Part shown: positions 33,443 through 41,871 of the stretch, in pieces
Layout: each line of letters opens with the position of its first letter
Numbering within the stretch: position 1 is the stretch's first letter
Source: an uncultured Tateyamaria sp.
GTDB lineage: Bacteria; Pseudomonadota; Alphaproteobacteria; Rhodobacterales; Rhodobacteraceae
DNA length: 64,000 nt
Direction: 5' to 3'
NCBI RefSeq assembly: GCF_947503465.1
Contig: NZ_CANNDN010000003.1
Coordinates: forward strand, 310,001-374,000
Position numbers and translations under genes: made by a program
Notes under the pieces: generated by a model
Seen by the model: the letters and a program-made list of their open reading frames with translations, nothing else
Told to the model about the DNA's origin: nothing
The model's database searches: none

Positions 33443-34758
33443 GGTAGGGCGTCGGCGATTTTGAACGCGGCATAGATGCCTGGCATTACTGCACGGCGCG
33501 CCACACCAAATGGAAACCGTTTTGCAGGCCGCGCCATGACATCGGGGTAATGCGCAGCACGACGCCCATGCGCGAGTGCCGCAAGAATGCTGCCGACATG
33601 GATCCCCATCGCAATACCGTTTCCGTGATAGGCGAATCCGGTAAACACGCCGGGCATGCCCGGTACCGGCCCAACAAAAGGCAAACGGTTTCGTGCAAGG
33701 CACACCATCCCGGACCAGACGTTTGCGACCTCCACCGCCTGCCAAGCAGGAAACATCTTGCGAAAGTCGTGTATTACAGCCGCACGCGCGGCATCTTCGG
33801 CGGGCGGGCTGGCACGCAAACCACCACGCATTCCGAACAGAAAACGACCATCCGGCATCAGGCGAAAGTAATGCAACAGATGGCGAGTGTCATAGGCCAT
33901 CTGGTCGCTGGTCCAGCCCTGCGCTTGCACGTCTTCCGCGCTTAATGGCCGCGTGACGAGGACGGTGGATTGTGCGGGCATGTACCGACCGGCAAGCCAC
34001 GTTGGAACATCTTCGCTTGAATATCCGTTGGTCGCGACAATCACTTGCGGCGCATACACAACGCCTTTTGATGTCGTGACCCGACCCGCGCCGATTTTCA
34101 AAGCCGCACTGTCACCATGAAACGCAACGCCCACGTTTGCGCAGGCATGGACCAGACCCGCCAGCAACTTTCGCGGGTTCAACCCAAAGCCGATGGGAAC
34201 AGTGATGCCGCCATGGAACGGACCTGACATTCCCGCAGCCTTTAAATCGGTTGCGGACAGCACCTTGGCCTCAACACCATAGTTTTCCCGAATTGCCTGC
34301 GCTTCGGCTGTGAACGCGACAGCATCGCGATGCCGGTGAGCAAGGCAGGTTTCACCCACAGAATGCCGATCGACGTTGATGTCCAAGCCCCTGATCAGCG
34401 CATCCACCCCCTCGACCGCTGCACGTTCGGCCATCCGCCACGCGCGCCGCGCTGCAATGCCATAGGTCCGGTCAAGGCTCGCATCTCCGCGCATTCCGCC
34501 GCCCAAACAACAAAACCCTCCGTTCCGACCCGATGCACCCCAGCCGACCTGCTGCGCCTCCAGCAAGACAACCCGGGCACCCTCTTGCGCCAGGTGCAAG
34601 GCAGCGGACAACCCAGTGAAACCGCCCCCTACGATGGCGACATCGCACGTCACATCCCCTTCAAGGCGTGGGTGCGTCGGCAGTTCCGCAGTATTGTCCC
34701 ACCAGCAGCCGTTACGCGGGCCCGCGCTATAGGCGAATGAAGGGAAAATACGGGTCAT
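33439..34758 (-). CDS. FAD-dependent oxidoreductase, PuuB-like (gamma-glutamylputrescine oxidase family)
   Basis: This 439-residue DAO-family flavoprotein has an N-terminal dinucleotide-binding motif (DVAIVGGGFTGLSAALHLAQ) and the YGIAARRAWRMAERA and GWGASGRNGGF segments typical of PuuB/OrdL relatives. The C-terminal GFAYHGNGIAMGIHVG is the FAD-contacting end. It likely oxidises a polyamine or its gamma-glutamyl derivative, releasing ammonia or aldehyde and peroxide. It overlaps potI by ATGA and so belongs to the polyamine uptake operon, which supports that substrate class. The exact substrate is inferred. Confidence 0.85.
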   Translation of the reverse strand: MTRIFPSFAYSAGPRNGCWWDNTAELPTHPRLEGDVTCDVAIVGGGFTGLSAALHLAQEGARVVLLEAQQVGWGASGRNGGFCCLGGGMRGDASLDRTYGIAARRAWRMAERAAVEGVDALIRGLDINVDRHSVGETCLAHRHRDAVAFTAEAQAIRENYGVEAKVLSATDLKAAGMSGPFHGGITVPIGFGLNPRKLLAGLVHACANVGVAFHGDSAALKIGAGRVTTSKGVVYAPQVIVATNGYSSEDVPTWLAGRYMPAQSTVLVTRPLSAEDVQAQGWTSDQMAYDTRHLLHYFRLMPDGRFLFGMRGGLRASPPAEDAARAAVIHDFRKMFPAWQAVEVANVWSGMVCLARNRLPFVGPVPGMPGVFTGFAYHGNGIAMGIHVGSILAALAHGRRAAHYPDVMARPAKRFPFGVARRAVMPGIYAAFKIADALP

Positions 34759-35573
34759 GCCGCCTGTTTGGCGGCCTGCTCATCCCTTTTGGCCCGCAAC
34801 ACTGCGTGTTTCGATGTCAACGACGCCACGATCACGCCAATAGTGACCAGCCCAATCAGAATGGTGCTCAGCGCGTTGATCTCGGGGCTGACCCCAAGCC
34901 GGACGGATGACCAGATCTTCATCGGCAGTGTTGTCGCGGATGGTCCTGAGGTAAAGGATGCAATGACCAGATCATCAAGGCTGAGTGTAAAGGCCAACAG
35001 CCAACCCGAAATGACGGCAGGGGCAATGATCGGCAGCGTGATCAACCGAAACGCGTCCCAGGGTGACGCCCCCAGATCAAGCGCCGCTTCTTCCAATGAG
35101 CGATCAAAGGTAACCAGCCGCGACGATACGACAACCGAAACAAAACACATGGAAAACGTGGTGTGTGCCAGAACGATCGTCAGGACACCCCGGTCCAGGC
35201 CCAGACCGATAAACAGCAGCAGAAGCGACAGACCGGTAATCACCTCGGGCATGACCAAAGGTGCATAGATCATTCCGGAAAACAGCGTCCGCCCCACAAA
35301 CCGCCCACCGCGCACAAGGACGTAGGCTGCCATGGTTCCCAGCACGGTCGCAATCGTGGACGATATTACCGCAACCCGAAGGGTGACCCACGCCGCGTCC
35401 AGAAACGCTTCGTTCGACAGCAGTTCGCCATACCATCGGGTCGAAAACCCGGCCCACACCGTGACCAGCTTCGATGCATTGAAGCTGTAGATCACAAGGA
35501 TCAGCATCGGGACGTAAAGGAACACAAAACCCAGCGTCAGCGACACGACATTGAAAGAAGACAGGCGGTTCAT
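34755..35573 (-). CDS. potI: Polyamine ABC transporter permease, PotI type
   Basis: This 272-residue permease has six TMs. The conserved EAA loop is SLEEAALDLGASPWDAFRLITLP, and the spermidine/putrescine permease pattern LSLDDLVIASFTSGPSATTLP is present. The start MNRLSSFNVV (ATG 35573) overlaps the potH stop as ATGA; the longer open frame upstream is antisense to nothing useful and would run through potH. Together with potF, potG and potH it forms a putrescine-type importer feeding the downstream oxidase. Confidence 0.9.
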   Translation of the reverse strand: MNRLSSFNVVSLTLGFVFLYVPMLILVIYSFNASKLVTVWAGFSTRWYGELLSNEAFLDAAWVTLRVAVISSTIATVLGTMAAYVLVRGGRFVGRTLFSGMIYAPLVMPEVITGLSLLLLFIGLGLDRGVLTIVLAHTTFSMCFVSVVVSSRLVTFDRSLEEAALDLGASPWDAFRLITLPIIAPAVISGWLLAFTLSLDDLVIASFTSGPSATTLPMKIWSSVRLGVSPEINALSTILIGLVTIGVIVASLTSKHAVLRAKRDEQAAKQAA

Positions 35574-36445
35574 CCTTCGGCCTCCACCTGTTTCTGTTCG
35601 TTCCTCTGGAACAGAACGATTGGGATGATCAGGATCAGCAAAAGGATCACGGCAACCGCGGAGGCCACCGGCCAGTCGCGGTTCGAAAAGAACTCTTCGA
35701 ACAGGACTTTGCCAATCATGAGGGTCCCGGACCCACCCAGCAGCGAGGGGATCACAAATTCTCCCAAAGCCGGGATGAACACCAGAAAGCACCCTGCAAT
35801 GATCCCGTTGCGCGACAAGGGGATGGTGATCAACCAAAAGGCCTTCAACCGCGAACACCCAAGATCTTCGGCTGCTTCGATCAACGATCCATCAAGCCTG
35901 TCCAGCGCCGAATAGATCGGCAGGATCATGAAGGGCAAATACGTGTAGACGATACCAATATAGACCGCTGTATTCGTGTTCAGTATTGTGAGGGGCGCGT
36001 CGATGACTCCGATCCACATCAGAAACTGGTTCAGGAACCCTTCGCCGGACAGAATGCCAACCCACGCATAGACGCGGATCAGGAACGACGTCCAAAACGG
36101 CAGGATAACCAGCATCAACAACGTCGGACGCCAGTGTTCGGGCGCACGGGCCATCGCATAGGCCATCGGGTAACCGACCAGCAGCGTCAAAACCGTCGAA
36201 ATCAATGCGATCTGCAATGAGCTGAGATAGGCCTTCCAATACAAATCATCTTCGGTCAAAAAGATGAAGTTTTCGAAATCAAGTTGCGACAGCATGTTCC
36301 AAATGCCGTTTTGGGCGGTCGGCGTGTAGGGCGGAATGGCAAGCGCGATGTCGCTGAGCGAGATTTTGAAAACCACCGCAAATGGGATCAAAAACAATGC
36401 CAGGAGCCACGCATAGGGCACTGCTATGAGGACCGCGCGCCTCAT
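35570..36445 (-). CDS. potH: Polyamine ABC transporter permease, PotH type
   Basis: This 291-residue permease has six TMs. Family segments are LLVGYPMAYAMARAPEHWRP, VILPFWTSFLIRVYAWVGIL and the EAA loop LIEAAEDLGCSRLKAFWLIT. The loop between TM1 and TM2 is about 65 residues, the usual size, which is useful for comparison with the greatly enlarged homologue at 44.5 kb. It overlaps potG (upstream) and potI (downstream) by ATGA. Confidence 0.92.
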   Translation of the reverse strand: MRRAVLIAVPYAWLLALFLIPFAVVFKISLSDIALAIPPYTPTAQNGIWNMLSQLDFENFIFLTEDDLYWKAYLSSLQIALISTVLTLLVGYPMAYAMARAPEHWRPTLLMLVILPFWTSFLIRVYAWVGILSGEGFLNQFLMWIGVIDAPLTILNTNTAVYIGIVYTYLPFMILPIYSALDRLDGSLIEAAEDLGCSRLKAFWLITIPLSRNGIIAGCFLVFIPALGEFVIPSLLGGSGTLMIGKVLFEEFFSNRDWPVASAVAVILLLILIIPIVLFQRNEQKQVEAEG

Positions 36446-37566
36446 TCCTCGAGCAGCACGCCAGCGGTTTTGGTCCAGCTGACCCAGACCGGGTCTTCCC
36501 AGGTAAAATCCCGGCGCGATATGCGCCGAGTGTTTGCCACTTGTGCCTTGATGACGTCCCCCGTCTGCAGTTCGACGTGATAGGTGGACAAGTTGCCCAG
36601 ATAAGCGATGTCCAACACCTTGCCTTGCAACGCGTTGTCCGCTTCGGGTTTGTCCTTGTGGATCGACACCTTCTCGGGCCGGATCGCCAAATGGCAGGTT
36701 TGACCATCCGCCAAGTCACGGGGGCTCGCCGCGCACACGGGCGCCTGACCGGCAGCCCATGTGATTTGGAACTCATCCGTCCCGACGGGCTTCGCAGTGC
36801 CATGCAGAATGTTCACGTCACCAATGAAGTCAGCAACATAGACACTGTCCGGGGCTTCGTAGATGCGTTCGGGTGTGGCGACTTGAATGATCCGCCCTTC
36901 GTCCATGACCGCAACACGAGACGCGACCGTCATGGCCTCTTCCTGATCGTGAGTAACAATGACAAAGGTCGTGCCCGTTTTTTCCTGAATGTCCATCAAC
37001 TCGAACTGCGTGGCCTCGCGCAACTTGGCATCCAAAGCGCCCAGCGGCTCATCCAACAACAACAGCTTCGGCGCCTTCGCCAGCGACCTAGCCAGCGCAA
37101 CCCTCTGACGTTGCCCGCCCGAGATTTGGTGCGGTTTGCGCCGGGCAAACTTCTCAAGCCGGGTCAGCTTGAGCATCTCGTCGACACGTGCAGAAATTGC
37201 TGCCTTGTCGCGGCTTTCCCGTCGCAGCCCGAAGGCAATGTTGTCCCAGATCGTCAAATGCGGAAATAGCGCATAGGACTGGAACATCATGTTTACGGCC
37301 CGCTTGTTTGCGGGGACCCCGGCAATGTCCTGGCCGGCCAGATCAATCGCGCCTTCGGTGGGGTTTTCGAACCCCGCCAACATCCGCATCATCGTCGTCT
37401 TGCCACAGCCCGACGGGCCCAGAAGGGCAAAGAACTCGCGTTCAAAAATGTCGAGGCTCAGATCGTCGATGGCGGTGAAGTCGCCAAAGCGTTTGGTCAC
37501 ATTGCGAAACCGGATCAGCGGCTTTTCGTTCGGGTCGTCCCAGGGGGCGAAAACAGTCTCTGCCAA
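36442..37566 (-). CDS. potG: Polyamine ABC transporter ATPase, PotG type
   Basis: This 374-residue ATPase has Walker A GPSGCGKTT (about residues 54-62), the signature SGGQRQRVALARSLA and Walker B LLLLDEPLGALD, followed by the switch His in VTHDQEEAM. From about residue 260 a C-terminal TOBE-type regulatory domain follows. It is the cytoplasmic energiser of the potFGHI system. It is separated from potF by a strong GC hairpin and overlaps potH by four bases. Confidence 0.92.
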   Translation of the reverse strand: MAETVFAPWDDPNEKPLIRFRNVTKRFGDFTAIDDLSLDIFEREFFALLGPSGCGKTTMMRMLAGFENPTEGAIDLAGQDIAGVPANKRAVNMMFQSYALFPHLTIWDNIAFGLRRESRDKAAISARVDEMLKLTRLEKFARRKPHQISGGQRQRVALARSLAKAPKLLLLDEPLGALDAKLREATQFELMDIQEKTGTTFVIVTHDQEEAMTVASRVAVMDEGRIIQVATPERIYEAPDSVYVADFIGDVNILHGTAKPVGTDEFQITWAAGQAPVCAASPRDLADGQTCHLAIRPEKVSIHKDKPEADNALQGKVLDIAYLGNLSTYHVELQTGDVIKAQVANTRRISRRDFTWEDPVWVSWTKTAGVLLEE

Positions 37567-37590
37567 GGGGAATTCCGTTCAGAATGAAAA

Positions 37591-37616
37591 GGGCGCGGGG
37601 GGCTGTCCCCGCGCCC
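37591..37616 (-). terminator. GC hairpin between potF and potG
   Basis: A ten-base-pair perfect stem (GGGCGCGGGG with CCCCGCGCCC) has a six-base loop. On the transcribed strand it is followed by TTTTC. It lies 12 bases after the potF stop and 25 before the potG start, so it could attenuate expression of the membrane components or protect the 3' end of potF mRNA. Confidence 0.65.
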
Positions 37617-37627
37617 ACAGTCAGGCG

Positions 37628-38710
37628 TCAGGTGCCCGACTTGATCTTGGTCCACATGCGCGTGACCGTCCGCTGGACGCGTGCAGGATAGGGCGTTGTG
37701 GTATAAAGATTTTCCAACGTCGCCTCATCCGGGTAGATTGCCGGATCGCCGATCACATCCTCGACAAGGAACTCTTTCGACGCGGCATTGCCGTTGGCGT
37801 AGTAGACATAGTTCGACGCCTGCGCCATGTTTTGCGCATCCATGATGAAATTCAGGAAGACATGCGCGCCTTCAGGGTTCGGCGCATCTGCCGGGATGGC
37901 CATTTGGTCAAACCACATCAACGCCCCTTCGCTTGGCGCATTATAGGCGACTTCAACACCATTTTCGGCCTCGGCGGCACGGTCGCGGGCCTGCAGGATG
38001 TCACCCGACCAGCCAAAGGCAACGCAGATATCACCATTGGCCAGCGCGTTGATGTACTCCGAATTGTGGAACTTCTGCACATAGGGCCGGACACCCAGCA
38101 GGATGGGTTCGGCTTTGGCCAACACCTCCGGATCATGGCTGTCCGGATCTTCGCCGATGTATTTAAGTGCGGCCGGGATCATCTCGGTTGGCGCATCCAG
38201 GAAATGGACGCCGCAGGCTTGCAGTTTTTCCATGTTCTCGGGCTTGAAGACCAGGTCCAAAGACCCGAGTGGCGCATCCTCGCCCAGGATTTCCTGGACC
38301 TTACCCACATTCACACCAATCCCCGTGGTGCCCCACATGTAGTTGATGGAATATGCATTGTCCGGGTCATATTGCGCTGTGCGGGCTTCCACTACATCCC
38401 AAAGATTCTCTGCGTTGGGCAGCTTGGACGGATCCAGCTTCTGGAACGCACCCGCCGAAATCTGGCGCTGCAGGAAGGTGCCCGACGGCACCACGACATC
38501 ATAGCCGGACGAACCCGCCAGCATCTTTGTTTCCAGCACTTCGTTGCTGTCAAACACGTCATAAATCAGCTCAAGCCCGGTCTCTTCCTCGAACTTGGTC
38601 AACAACTCTTCGTCGATGTAATCGGACCAGTTGTATACGCGTACTTCGTCGGCCAAAGCAGCGCCCGCCATCGCAAAGGCTGTAACCGTGGTCAGCAGTG
38701 TCTTCTTCAT
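37628..38710 (-). CDS. potF: Polyamine ABC transporter substrate-binding protein, PotF type
   Basis: This 360-residue periplasmic protein has a signal peptide (to about residue 20, GAALADEV). The PotD/PotF start is VRVYNWSDYIDEELLTKFEE, and ligand-pocket segments GYDVVVPSGTFLQRQ and YSINYMWGTTGIGVNVG are present. It binds putrescine or a related polyamine for the potGHI importer. It is the first gene of its operon, divergent from the aminotransferase with 151 bases between them. The specificity is inferred from the family and from the polyamine enzymes on both sides. Confidence 0.92.
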   Translation of the reverse strand: MKKTLLTTVTAFAMAGAALADEVRVYNWSDYIDEELLTKFEEETGLELIYDVFDSNEVLETKMLAGSSGYDVVVPSGTFLQRQISAGAFQKLDPSKLPNAENLWDVVEARTAQYDPDNAYSINYMWGTTGIGVNVGKVQEILGEDAPLGSLDLVFKPENMEKLQACGVHFLDAPTEMIPAALKYIGEDPDSHDPEVLAKAEPILLGVRPYVQKFHNSEYINALANGDICVAFGWSGDILQARDRAAEAENGVEVAYNAPSEGALMWFDQMAIPADAPNPEGAHVFLNFIMDAQNMAQASNYVYYANGNAASKEFLVEDVIGDPAIYPDEATLENLYTTTPYPARVQRTVTRMWTKIKSGT

Positions 38711-38803
38711 TGTGTACTCCCCGTATCACGCCCGGTATGCCCGGGTCAGCGCACATGAAATCAACTTTTGTTCCATGCGTCCAGCGGGATTGCAGTTGCC
38801 GGA

Positions 38804-38831
38804 TTGACGGCCGCCACTTTGCCCATATTCT
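38804..38831 (+). promoter_or_regulatory. Possible sigma-70 promoter of the aminotransferase gene
   Basis: TTGACG and TATTCT are 16 bases apart, ending about 30 bases before the ATG at 38862. No transcription data support it. The region is shared with the divergent potF promoter. Confidence 0.35.
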
Positions 38832-38861
38832 CGGCACGTTGTTCAACCGCCCGAGGGTTCC

Positions 38862-40259
38862 ATGCCTGCCATCACCAATCATCTGCCCACATCCGAGCTA
38901 CAAGCGTTGGACGCGGCCCACCACATGCACCCGTTCACCGCCGGGGGCGAGTTGGCGAAAAAGGGGGCACGGGTCATCACCCGGGCAAATGGCGTGTTCC
39001 TGCATGACAGTGAAGGGAACGAAATCCTCGACGGTATGGCGGGCCTATGGTGCGTAAACATCGGGTATGGTCGGGGCGAGTTGGCGGATGTTGCCGCACG
39101 TCAAATGCGCGAACTGCCCTACTACAACACCTTCTTCCAGACGACTCACGTGCCTGCCATCGCATTGGCGCAGAAGATCGCGGACCTGGCGCCCGGCGAC
39201 CTGAACCACGTGTTCTTTGCCGGGTCCGGTTCCGAAGCCAACGATACCAATCTGCGCATGGTCCGTACTTACTGGGCGATCAAGGGCAAGCCCGAAAAAC
39301 AGATCGTCATCAGCCGTAAGAACGCCTATCACGGATCCTCTGTCGGGTCTGGCAGCCTGGGCGGGATGACGGCGATGCACGAACAGGGCGGACTGCCGAT
39401 CCCAGGCATTGTCCACATCAACCAGCCCAATTGGTGGTCCGAGGGCGGGGATGCGACACCAGAAGATTTCGGGCTCGCCCGCGCGCAAGAGCTGGAAGCA
39501 GCGATCCTGGCGCATGGCGAGGACAAGGTTGCCGCGTTTATCGCCGAACCTATCCAGGGCGCAGGTGGCGTGATCATCCCGCCCAGCACCTACTGGCCGG
39601 AAGTCCAGCGCATTTGCGACAAATACGAAATCCTTCTGATTGCAGACGAAGTCATCTGCGGATTTGGCCGCACCGGAAATTGGTTTGGGTCGCAAACGCT
39701 TGGGATCAGGCCGCACATCATGACTATCGCCAAGGGACTTTCGTCAGGTTACCAGCCCATCGGCGGGTCGGTGGTCTGTGACGAGGTGGCCGAGGTGATC
39801 GGGTCGGGCGAATTCAACCACGGCTACACGTACTCAGGACACCCGGTTGCAGCAGCAGTCGCGCTTGAAAACCTGCGCATCCTCGAGGACGAGAACGTTC
39901 TCGATCACGTTCGTGATGTCGCGATGCCCGCCTTGCACCAGATGTGGCACGGGTTGGCCGATCACCCGCTGGTCGGTGAAACCACGATCAGCGGCATGAT
40001 GGGATCGCTGGCGCTCACGCCGGAGAAGAACAGCCGCGCAAAGTTCGCGATGGACGCAGGCACCGCAGGATTCATGTGCCGCGAACGTTGCTTTGCCAAC
40101 AACTTGATCATGCGCCACGTCTATGACCGGATGGTCATTTCCCCACCGCTGGTCATCACCCCGGAAGAGATCGCGGAACTGGGCCGCCGCGCCCGCCGCG
40201 CACTGGACGAATGCCATGCCCTGCTCAAGGACTGCGACATGATGAAACCGGCCGCTTGA
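38862..40259 (+). CDS. Class III PLP aminotransferase (polyamine/omega-amino acid type)
   Basis: This 465-residue enzyme has the family landmarks AGSGSEANDTNLRMVRTYW (cofactor phosphate region), EPIQGAGGVIIPP, LLIADEVICGFGRTG and the Schiff-base Lys at about residue 291 in TIAKGLSSGYQPIGG. Relatives include SpuC-type putrescine:pyruvate and other omega aminotransferases. Divergence from the polyamine importer and its oxidase supports a polyamine or diamine substrate with pyruvate as acceptor. ATG 38862 follows CGAGGG. A terminator-like repeat follows 17 bases after the stop. Confidence 0.87.
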   Translation: MPAITNHLPTSELQALDAAHHMHPFTAGGELAKKGARVITRANGVFLHDSEGNEILDGMAGLWCVNIGYGRGELADVAARQMRELPYYNTFFQTTHVPAIALAQKIADLAPGDLNHVFFAGSGSEANDTNLRMVRTYWAIKGKPEKQIVISRKNAYHGSSVGSGSLGGMTAMHEQGGLPIPGIVHINQPNWWSEGGDATPEDFGLARAQELEAAILAHGEDKVAAFIAEPIQGAGGVIIPPSTYWPEVQRICDKYEILLIADEVICGFGRTGNWFGSQTLGIRPHIMTIAKGLSSGYQPIGGSVVCDEVAEVIGSGEFNHGYTYSGHPVAAAVALENLRILEDENVLDHVRDVAMPALHQMWHGLADHPLVGETTISGMMGSLALTPEKNSRAKFAMDAGTAGFMCRERCFANNLIMRHVYDRMVISPPLVITPEEIAELGRRARRALDECHALLKDCDMMKPAA

Positions 40260-40275
40260 CGGACATGTTCCGCCG

Positions 40276-40324
40276 TGAGGGGCCAGCCCCTCACACTCCC
40301 CGGGATATTTCCGGCCAAGAGAAG
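40276..40324 (+). repeat. 3'-end hairpin repeat, copy A (after the aminotransferase)
   Basis: The stem TGAGGGGC/GCCCCTCA is followed by the tail ACTCCCCGGGATATTT and GGCCAAGAGAAG. The same architecture recurs at 40470-40528 and 47078-47127, each time reading away from a gene 3' end. It is probably a dispersed terminator or mRNA-end element. Confidence 0.7.
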
Positions 40325-40345
40325 TAATGGGTTGTCGACCAATCG

Positions 40346-40361
40346 TTAACGTCAATTTAAC
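40346..40361 (+). promoter_or_regulatory. Perfect CtrA consensus box
   Basis: It reads TTAA-CGTCAAT-TTAAC, a full match to TTAA-N7-TTAAC. It is not in front of any protein gene on either strand. The nearest plus-strand feature is the hairpin array starting 21 bases downstream, at the distance expected for a CtrA-controlled transcript start. CtrA binding itself is inferred. Confidence 0.65.
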
Positions 40362-40381
40362 TGAGATCGAACAACCATTGA

Positions 40382-40473
40382 GGCACGGTACAGGCGGGGA
40401 CGCCGATGACCGTGCCGGGAGAAGTGCATACTTCTTTCCTTGAGGGATGCCTTGCATGGTGTCCCTCAATTTC
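40382..40473 (+). ncRNA. Candidate structured small RNA (three-hairpin array)
   Basis: Three consecutive hairpins fill this gap. H1 has an outer stem GGCACGGT/ACCGTGCC (40382-40416) enclosing GGCG/CGCC. H2 is the perfect AGAAGT-GCAT-ACTTCT (40420-40435). H3 is TTGAGGGATGCC paired with GGTGTCCCTCAA (40440-40469, two mismatches), followed by TTTCTT. The T-rich end also belongs to the opposite-strand repeat copy C, so it may not be an independent terminator. There is no plausible coding frame. A perfect CtrA box lies just upstream. I do not recognise a known RNA family. Confidence 0.45.
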
Positions 40474-40528
40474 TTCCGGCACAAAATATCCTCGGGGGGA
40501 GGCGAAGCCGGGGGGCAGACAGCCCCCC
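40470..40528 (-). repeat. 3'-end hairpin repeat, copy C (after the M24-family gene)
   Basis: On the minus strand the stem GGGGGGC/GCCCCCC starts at the last base of the stop codon, followed by CCCCCCGAGGATATTTTG and GCCGGAAGAAA. It shares the GATATTT and GCC..AAGAA tail with copies A and B. It is a likely terminator of the M24-family gene. Confidence 0.65.
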
Positions 40529-41679
40529 TATAGCTTGACGATCATGCCGCGCGGCCTGTTGCAAAAGCACGCGGCAGGACCGCTTTCCGTGATCCGAATG
40601 CTTTCGGTGATTGCCAGCCCCCAATCATCCATCCACAGACCCGGCATGAAGTGGAACGTCATGTTTGGCTCAAGCACGGTGTCATCTTCGGCCCTGAACG
40701 ACGTTGTACGCTCGCCCCAATCGGGCGGATAGCTGAGCCCGATGGGATAGCCGCAACGCGCCGTCCGTTCGATCCCGACCTTTTTCAAGGCGCTGTTCAA
40801 CGCCGCGGCGACGTCGCGTGTCTGGTTTCCCGCACGCGCCGCGTCAATGCCTGCTTCCAAACCTTCGATCACGGCGGCTTCGGCGCGCCTCATCTTGTCC
40901 GGTGGAACGCCCAGAAACACGGACCTGCACAGCGGCACATGGTAACGGCGGTAGCATCCAGCGATTTCCAATGTGGTCGCCTCACCCGCGCGAAATCCAT
41001 CGCCATTCCATGTCAGATGCGGTGCTGCGGCATCGGCACCTGACGGTACCAAAGGCACAATCGCAGGGTAATCCCCCCAAGCCCCATCCACCCCGCGAAT
41101 AGCGTCGCGGTAGGCTTCGGCCACGACCTCATTCTTTGGCACCCCCGGTGCGATCCGGTCGGCCATGCCGTCGATGACGGCTTCGGAAATGCGGGCGGCT
41201 TTGTGCATGAACCCAATCTCAGCCTCGGACTTGACAGCCCGGCACCAGTTCACGAGCGATGTCGCATCCGCCAGTACCAGTCCCGCGTCGGCCAGTACCG
41301 CATGCGCTTTGGCCGAATAGTAGTAGTTGTCCATCTCGACCCCGACACGCCCTGCCAGGCGAGGGGCGAGGTCTTGCATCGGGTGGCGAGTGGGCGTCTG
41401 AACGTACTGTTCATCATACCCGACCGCGCAGTCATCCCCCATCCATGCCGTCCGGCGCGCGCCTGCCACATCTTGCAACCGTCCCCACCATATCGGGTCG
41501 GCATGATGGGTCACAATTACCCCCTGATGCACATAGAAAGACCAGCCATCATAGCCCGTCAGCCACCCCATGTTCGACGGATCAGTGATCAGCAAGCAGT
41601 CCAGACTGCGGTCAGCCATCGCATTACGCACGCGATCAAGGCGGGTGCGATACTCCGCAATTTCAAAGGCATGTTCCAT
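40528..41679 (-). CDS. M24 (creatinase/aminopeptidase-fold) hydrolase resembling ectoine hydrolase
   Basis: This 383-residue pita-bread-fold enzyme has the N-terminal pattern NMGWLTGYDGWSFYVHQGVI and later YDEQYVQTPTRHPM, like ectoine hydrolase DoeA/EutD. The positions that bind metal in M24 peptidases are changed: the two Asp are LEIAG (Glu) and HVPLCR (Pro), GHGIGL reads GYPIGL, and the EPG Glu is MPG; only the last Glu (ITESI) remains. A metal-free hydrolase of a small amidine or amide is therefore likely, not a peptidase. The start at ATG 41679 follows GGGGGA. It is divergent from the second ABC operon, so its substrate may be what that system imports. Confidence 0.78.
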   Translation of the reverse strand: MEHAFEIAEYRTRLDRVRNAMADRSLDCLLITDPSNMGWLTGYDGWSFYVHQGVIVTHHADPIWWGRLQDVAGARRTAWMGDDCAVGYDEQYVQTPTRHPMQDLAPRLAGRVGVEMDNYYYSAKAHAVLADAGLVLADATSLVNWCRAVKSEAEIGFMHKAARISEAVIDGMADRIAPGVPKNEVVAEAYRDAIRGVDGAWGDYPAIVPLVPSGADAAAPHLTWNGDGFRAGEATTLEIAGCYRRYHVPLCRSVFLGVPPDKMRRAEAAVIEGLEAGIDAARAGNQTRDVAAALNSALKKVGIERTARCGYPIGLSYPPDWGERTTSFRAEDDTVLEPNMTFHFMPGLWMDDWGLAITESIRITESGPAACFCNRPRGMIVKL

Positions 41680-41756
41680 GATTCCCCCAACTCCCCCAAT
41701 TGATCGTTGCGGGAACTTTGCCCGAAAACGCACATCAGTGCAGTGATTCCGACCGG

Positions 41757-41799
41757 ATTGCGCTACCAACGCATGTTTTGTGTCATAGTTGGTTGCAAT
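41757..41799. promoter_or_regulatory. Inverted repeat in the divergent M24/ABC promoter region
   Basis: ATTGC-gct-ACCAAC on the left is mirrored by GTTGGT-t-GCAAT on the right with a 17-base spacer. It lies between the M24-family gene and the ABC ATPase gene, which start 192 bases apart. It would suit a dimeric regulator controlling both, but none is encoded nearby. Confidence 0.35.
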
Positions 41800-41871
41800 G
41801 CGTGGGCGGCCTCGGTTTAGTTTGCGCAAAGCGGCGGCATCAGACCGCTACAAAATAACGGGGAGCCAGAT

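Noticed and set aside
40406-40732. Short plus-strand frame over the hairpin array
   Set aside because: It runs mostly antisense to the M24-family gene and has no ribosome site; the region is better explained by RNA structure.
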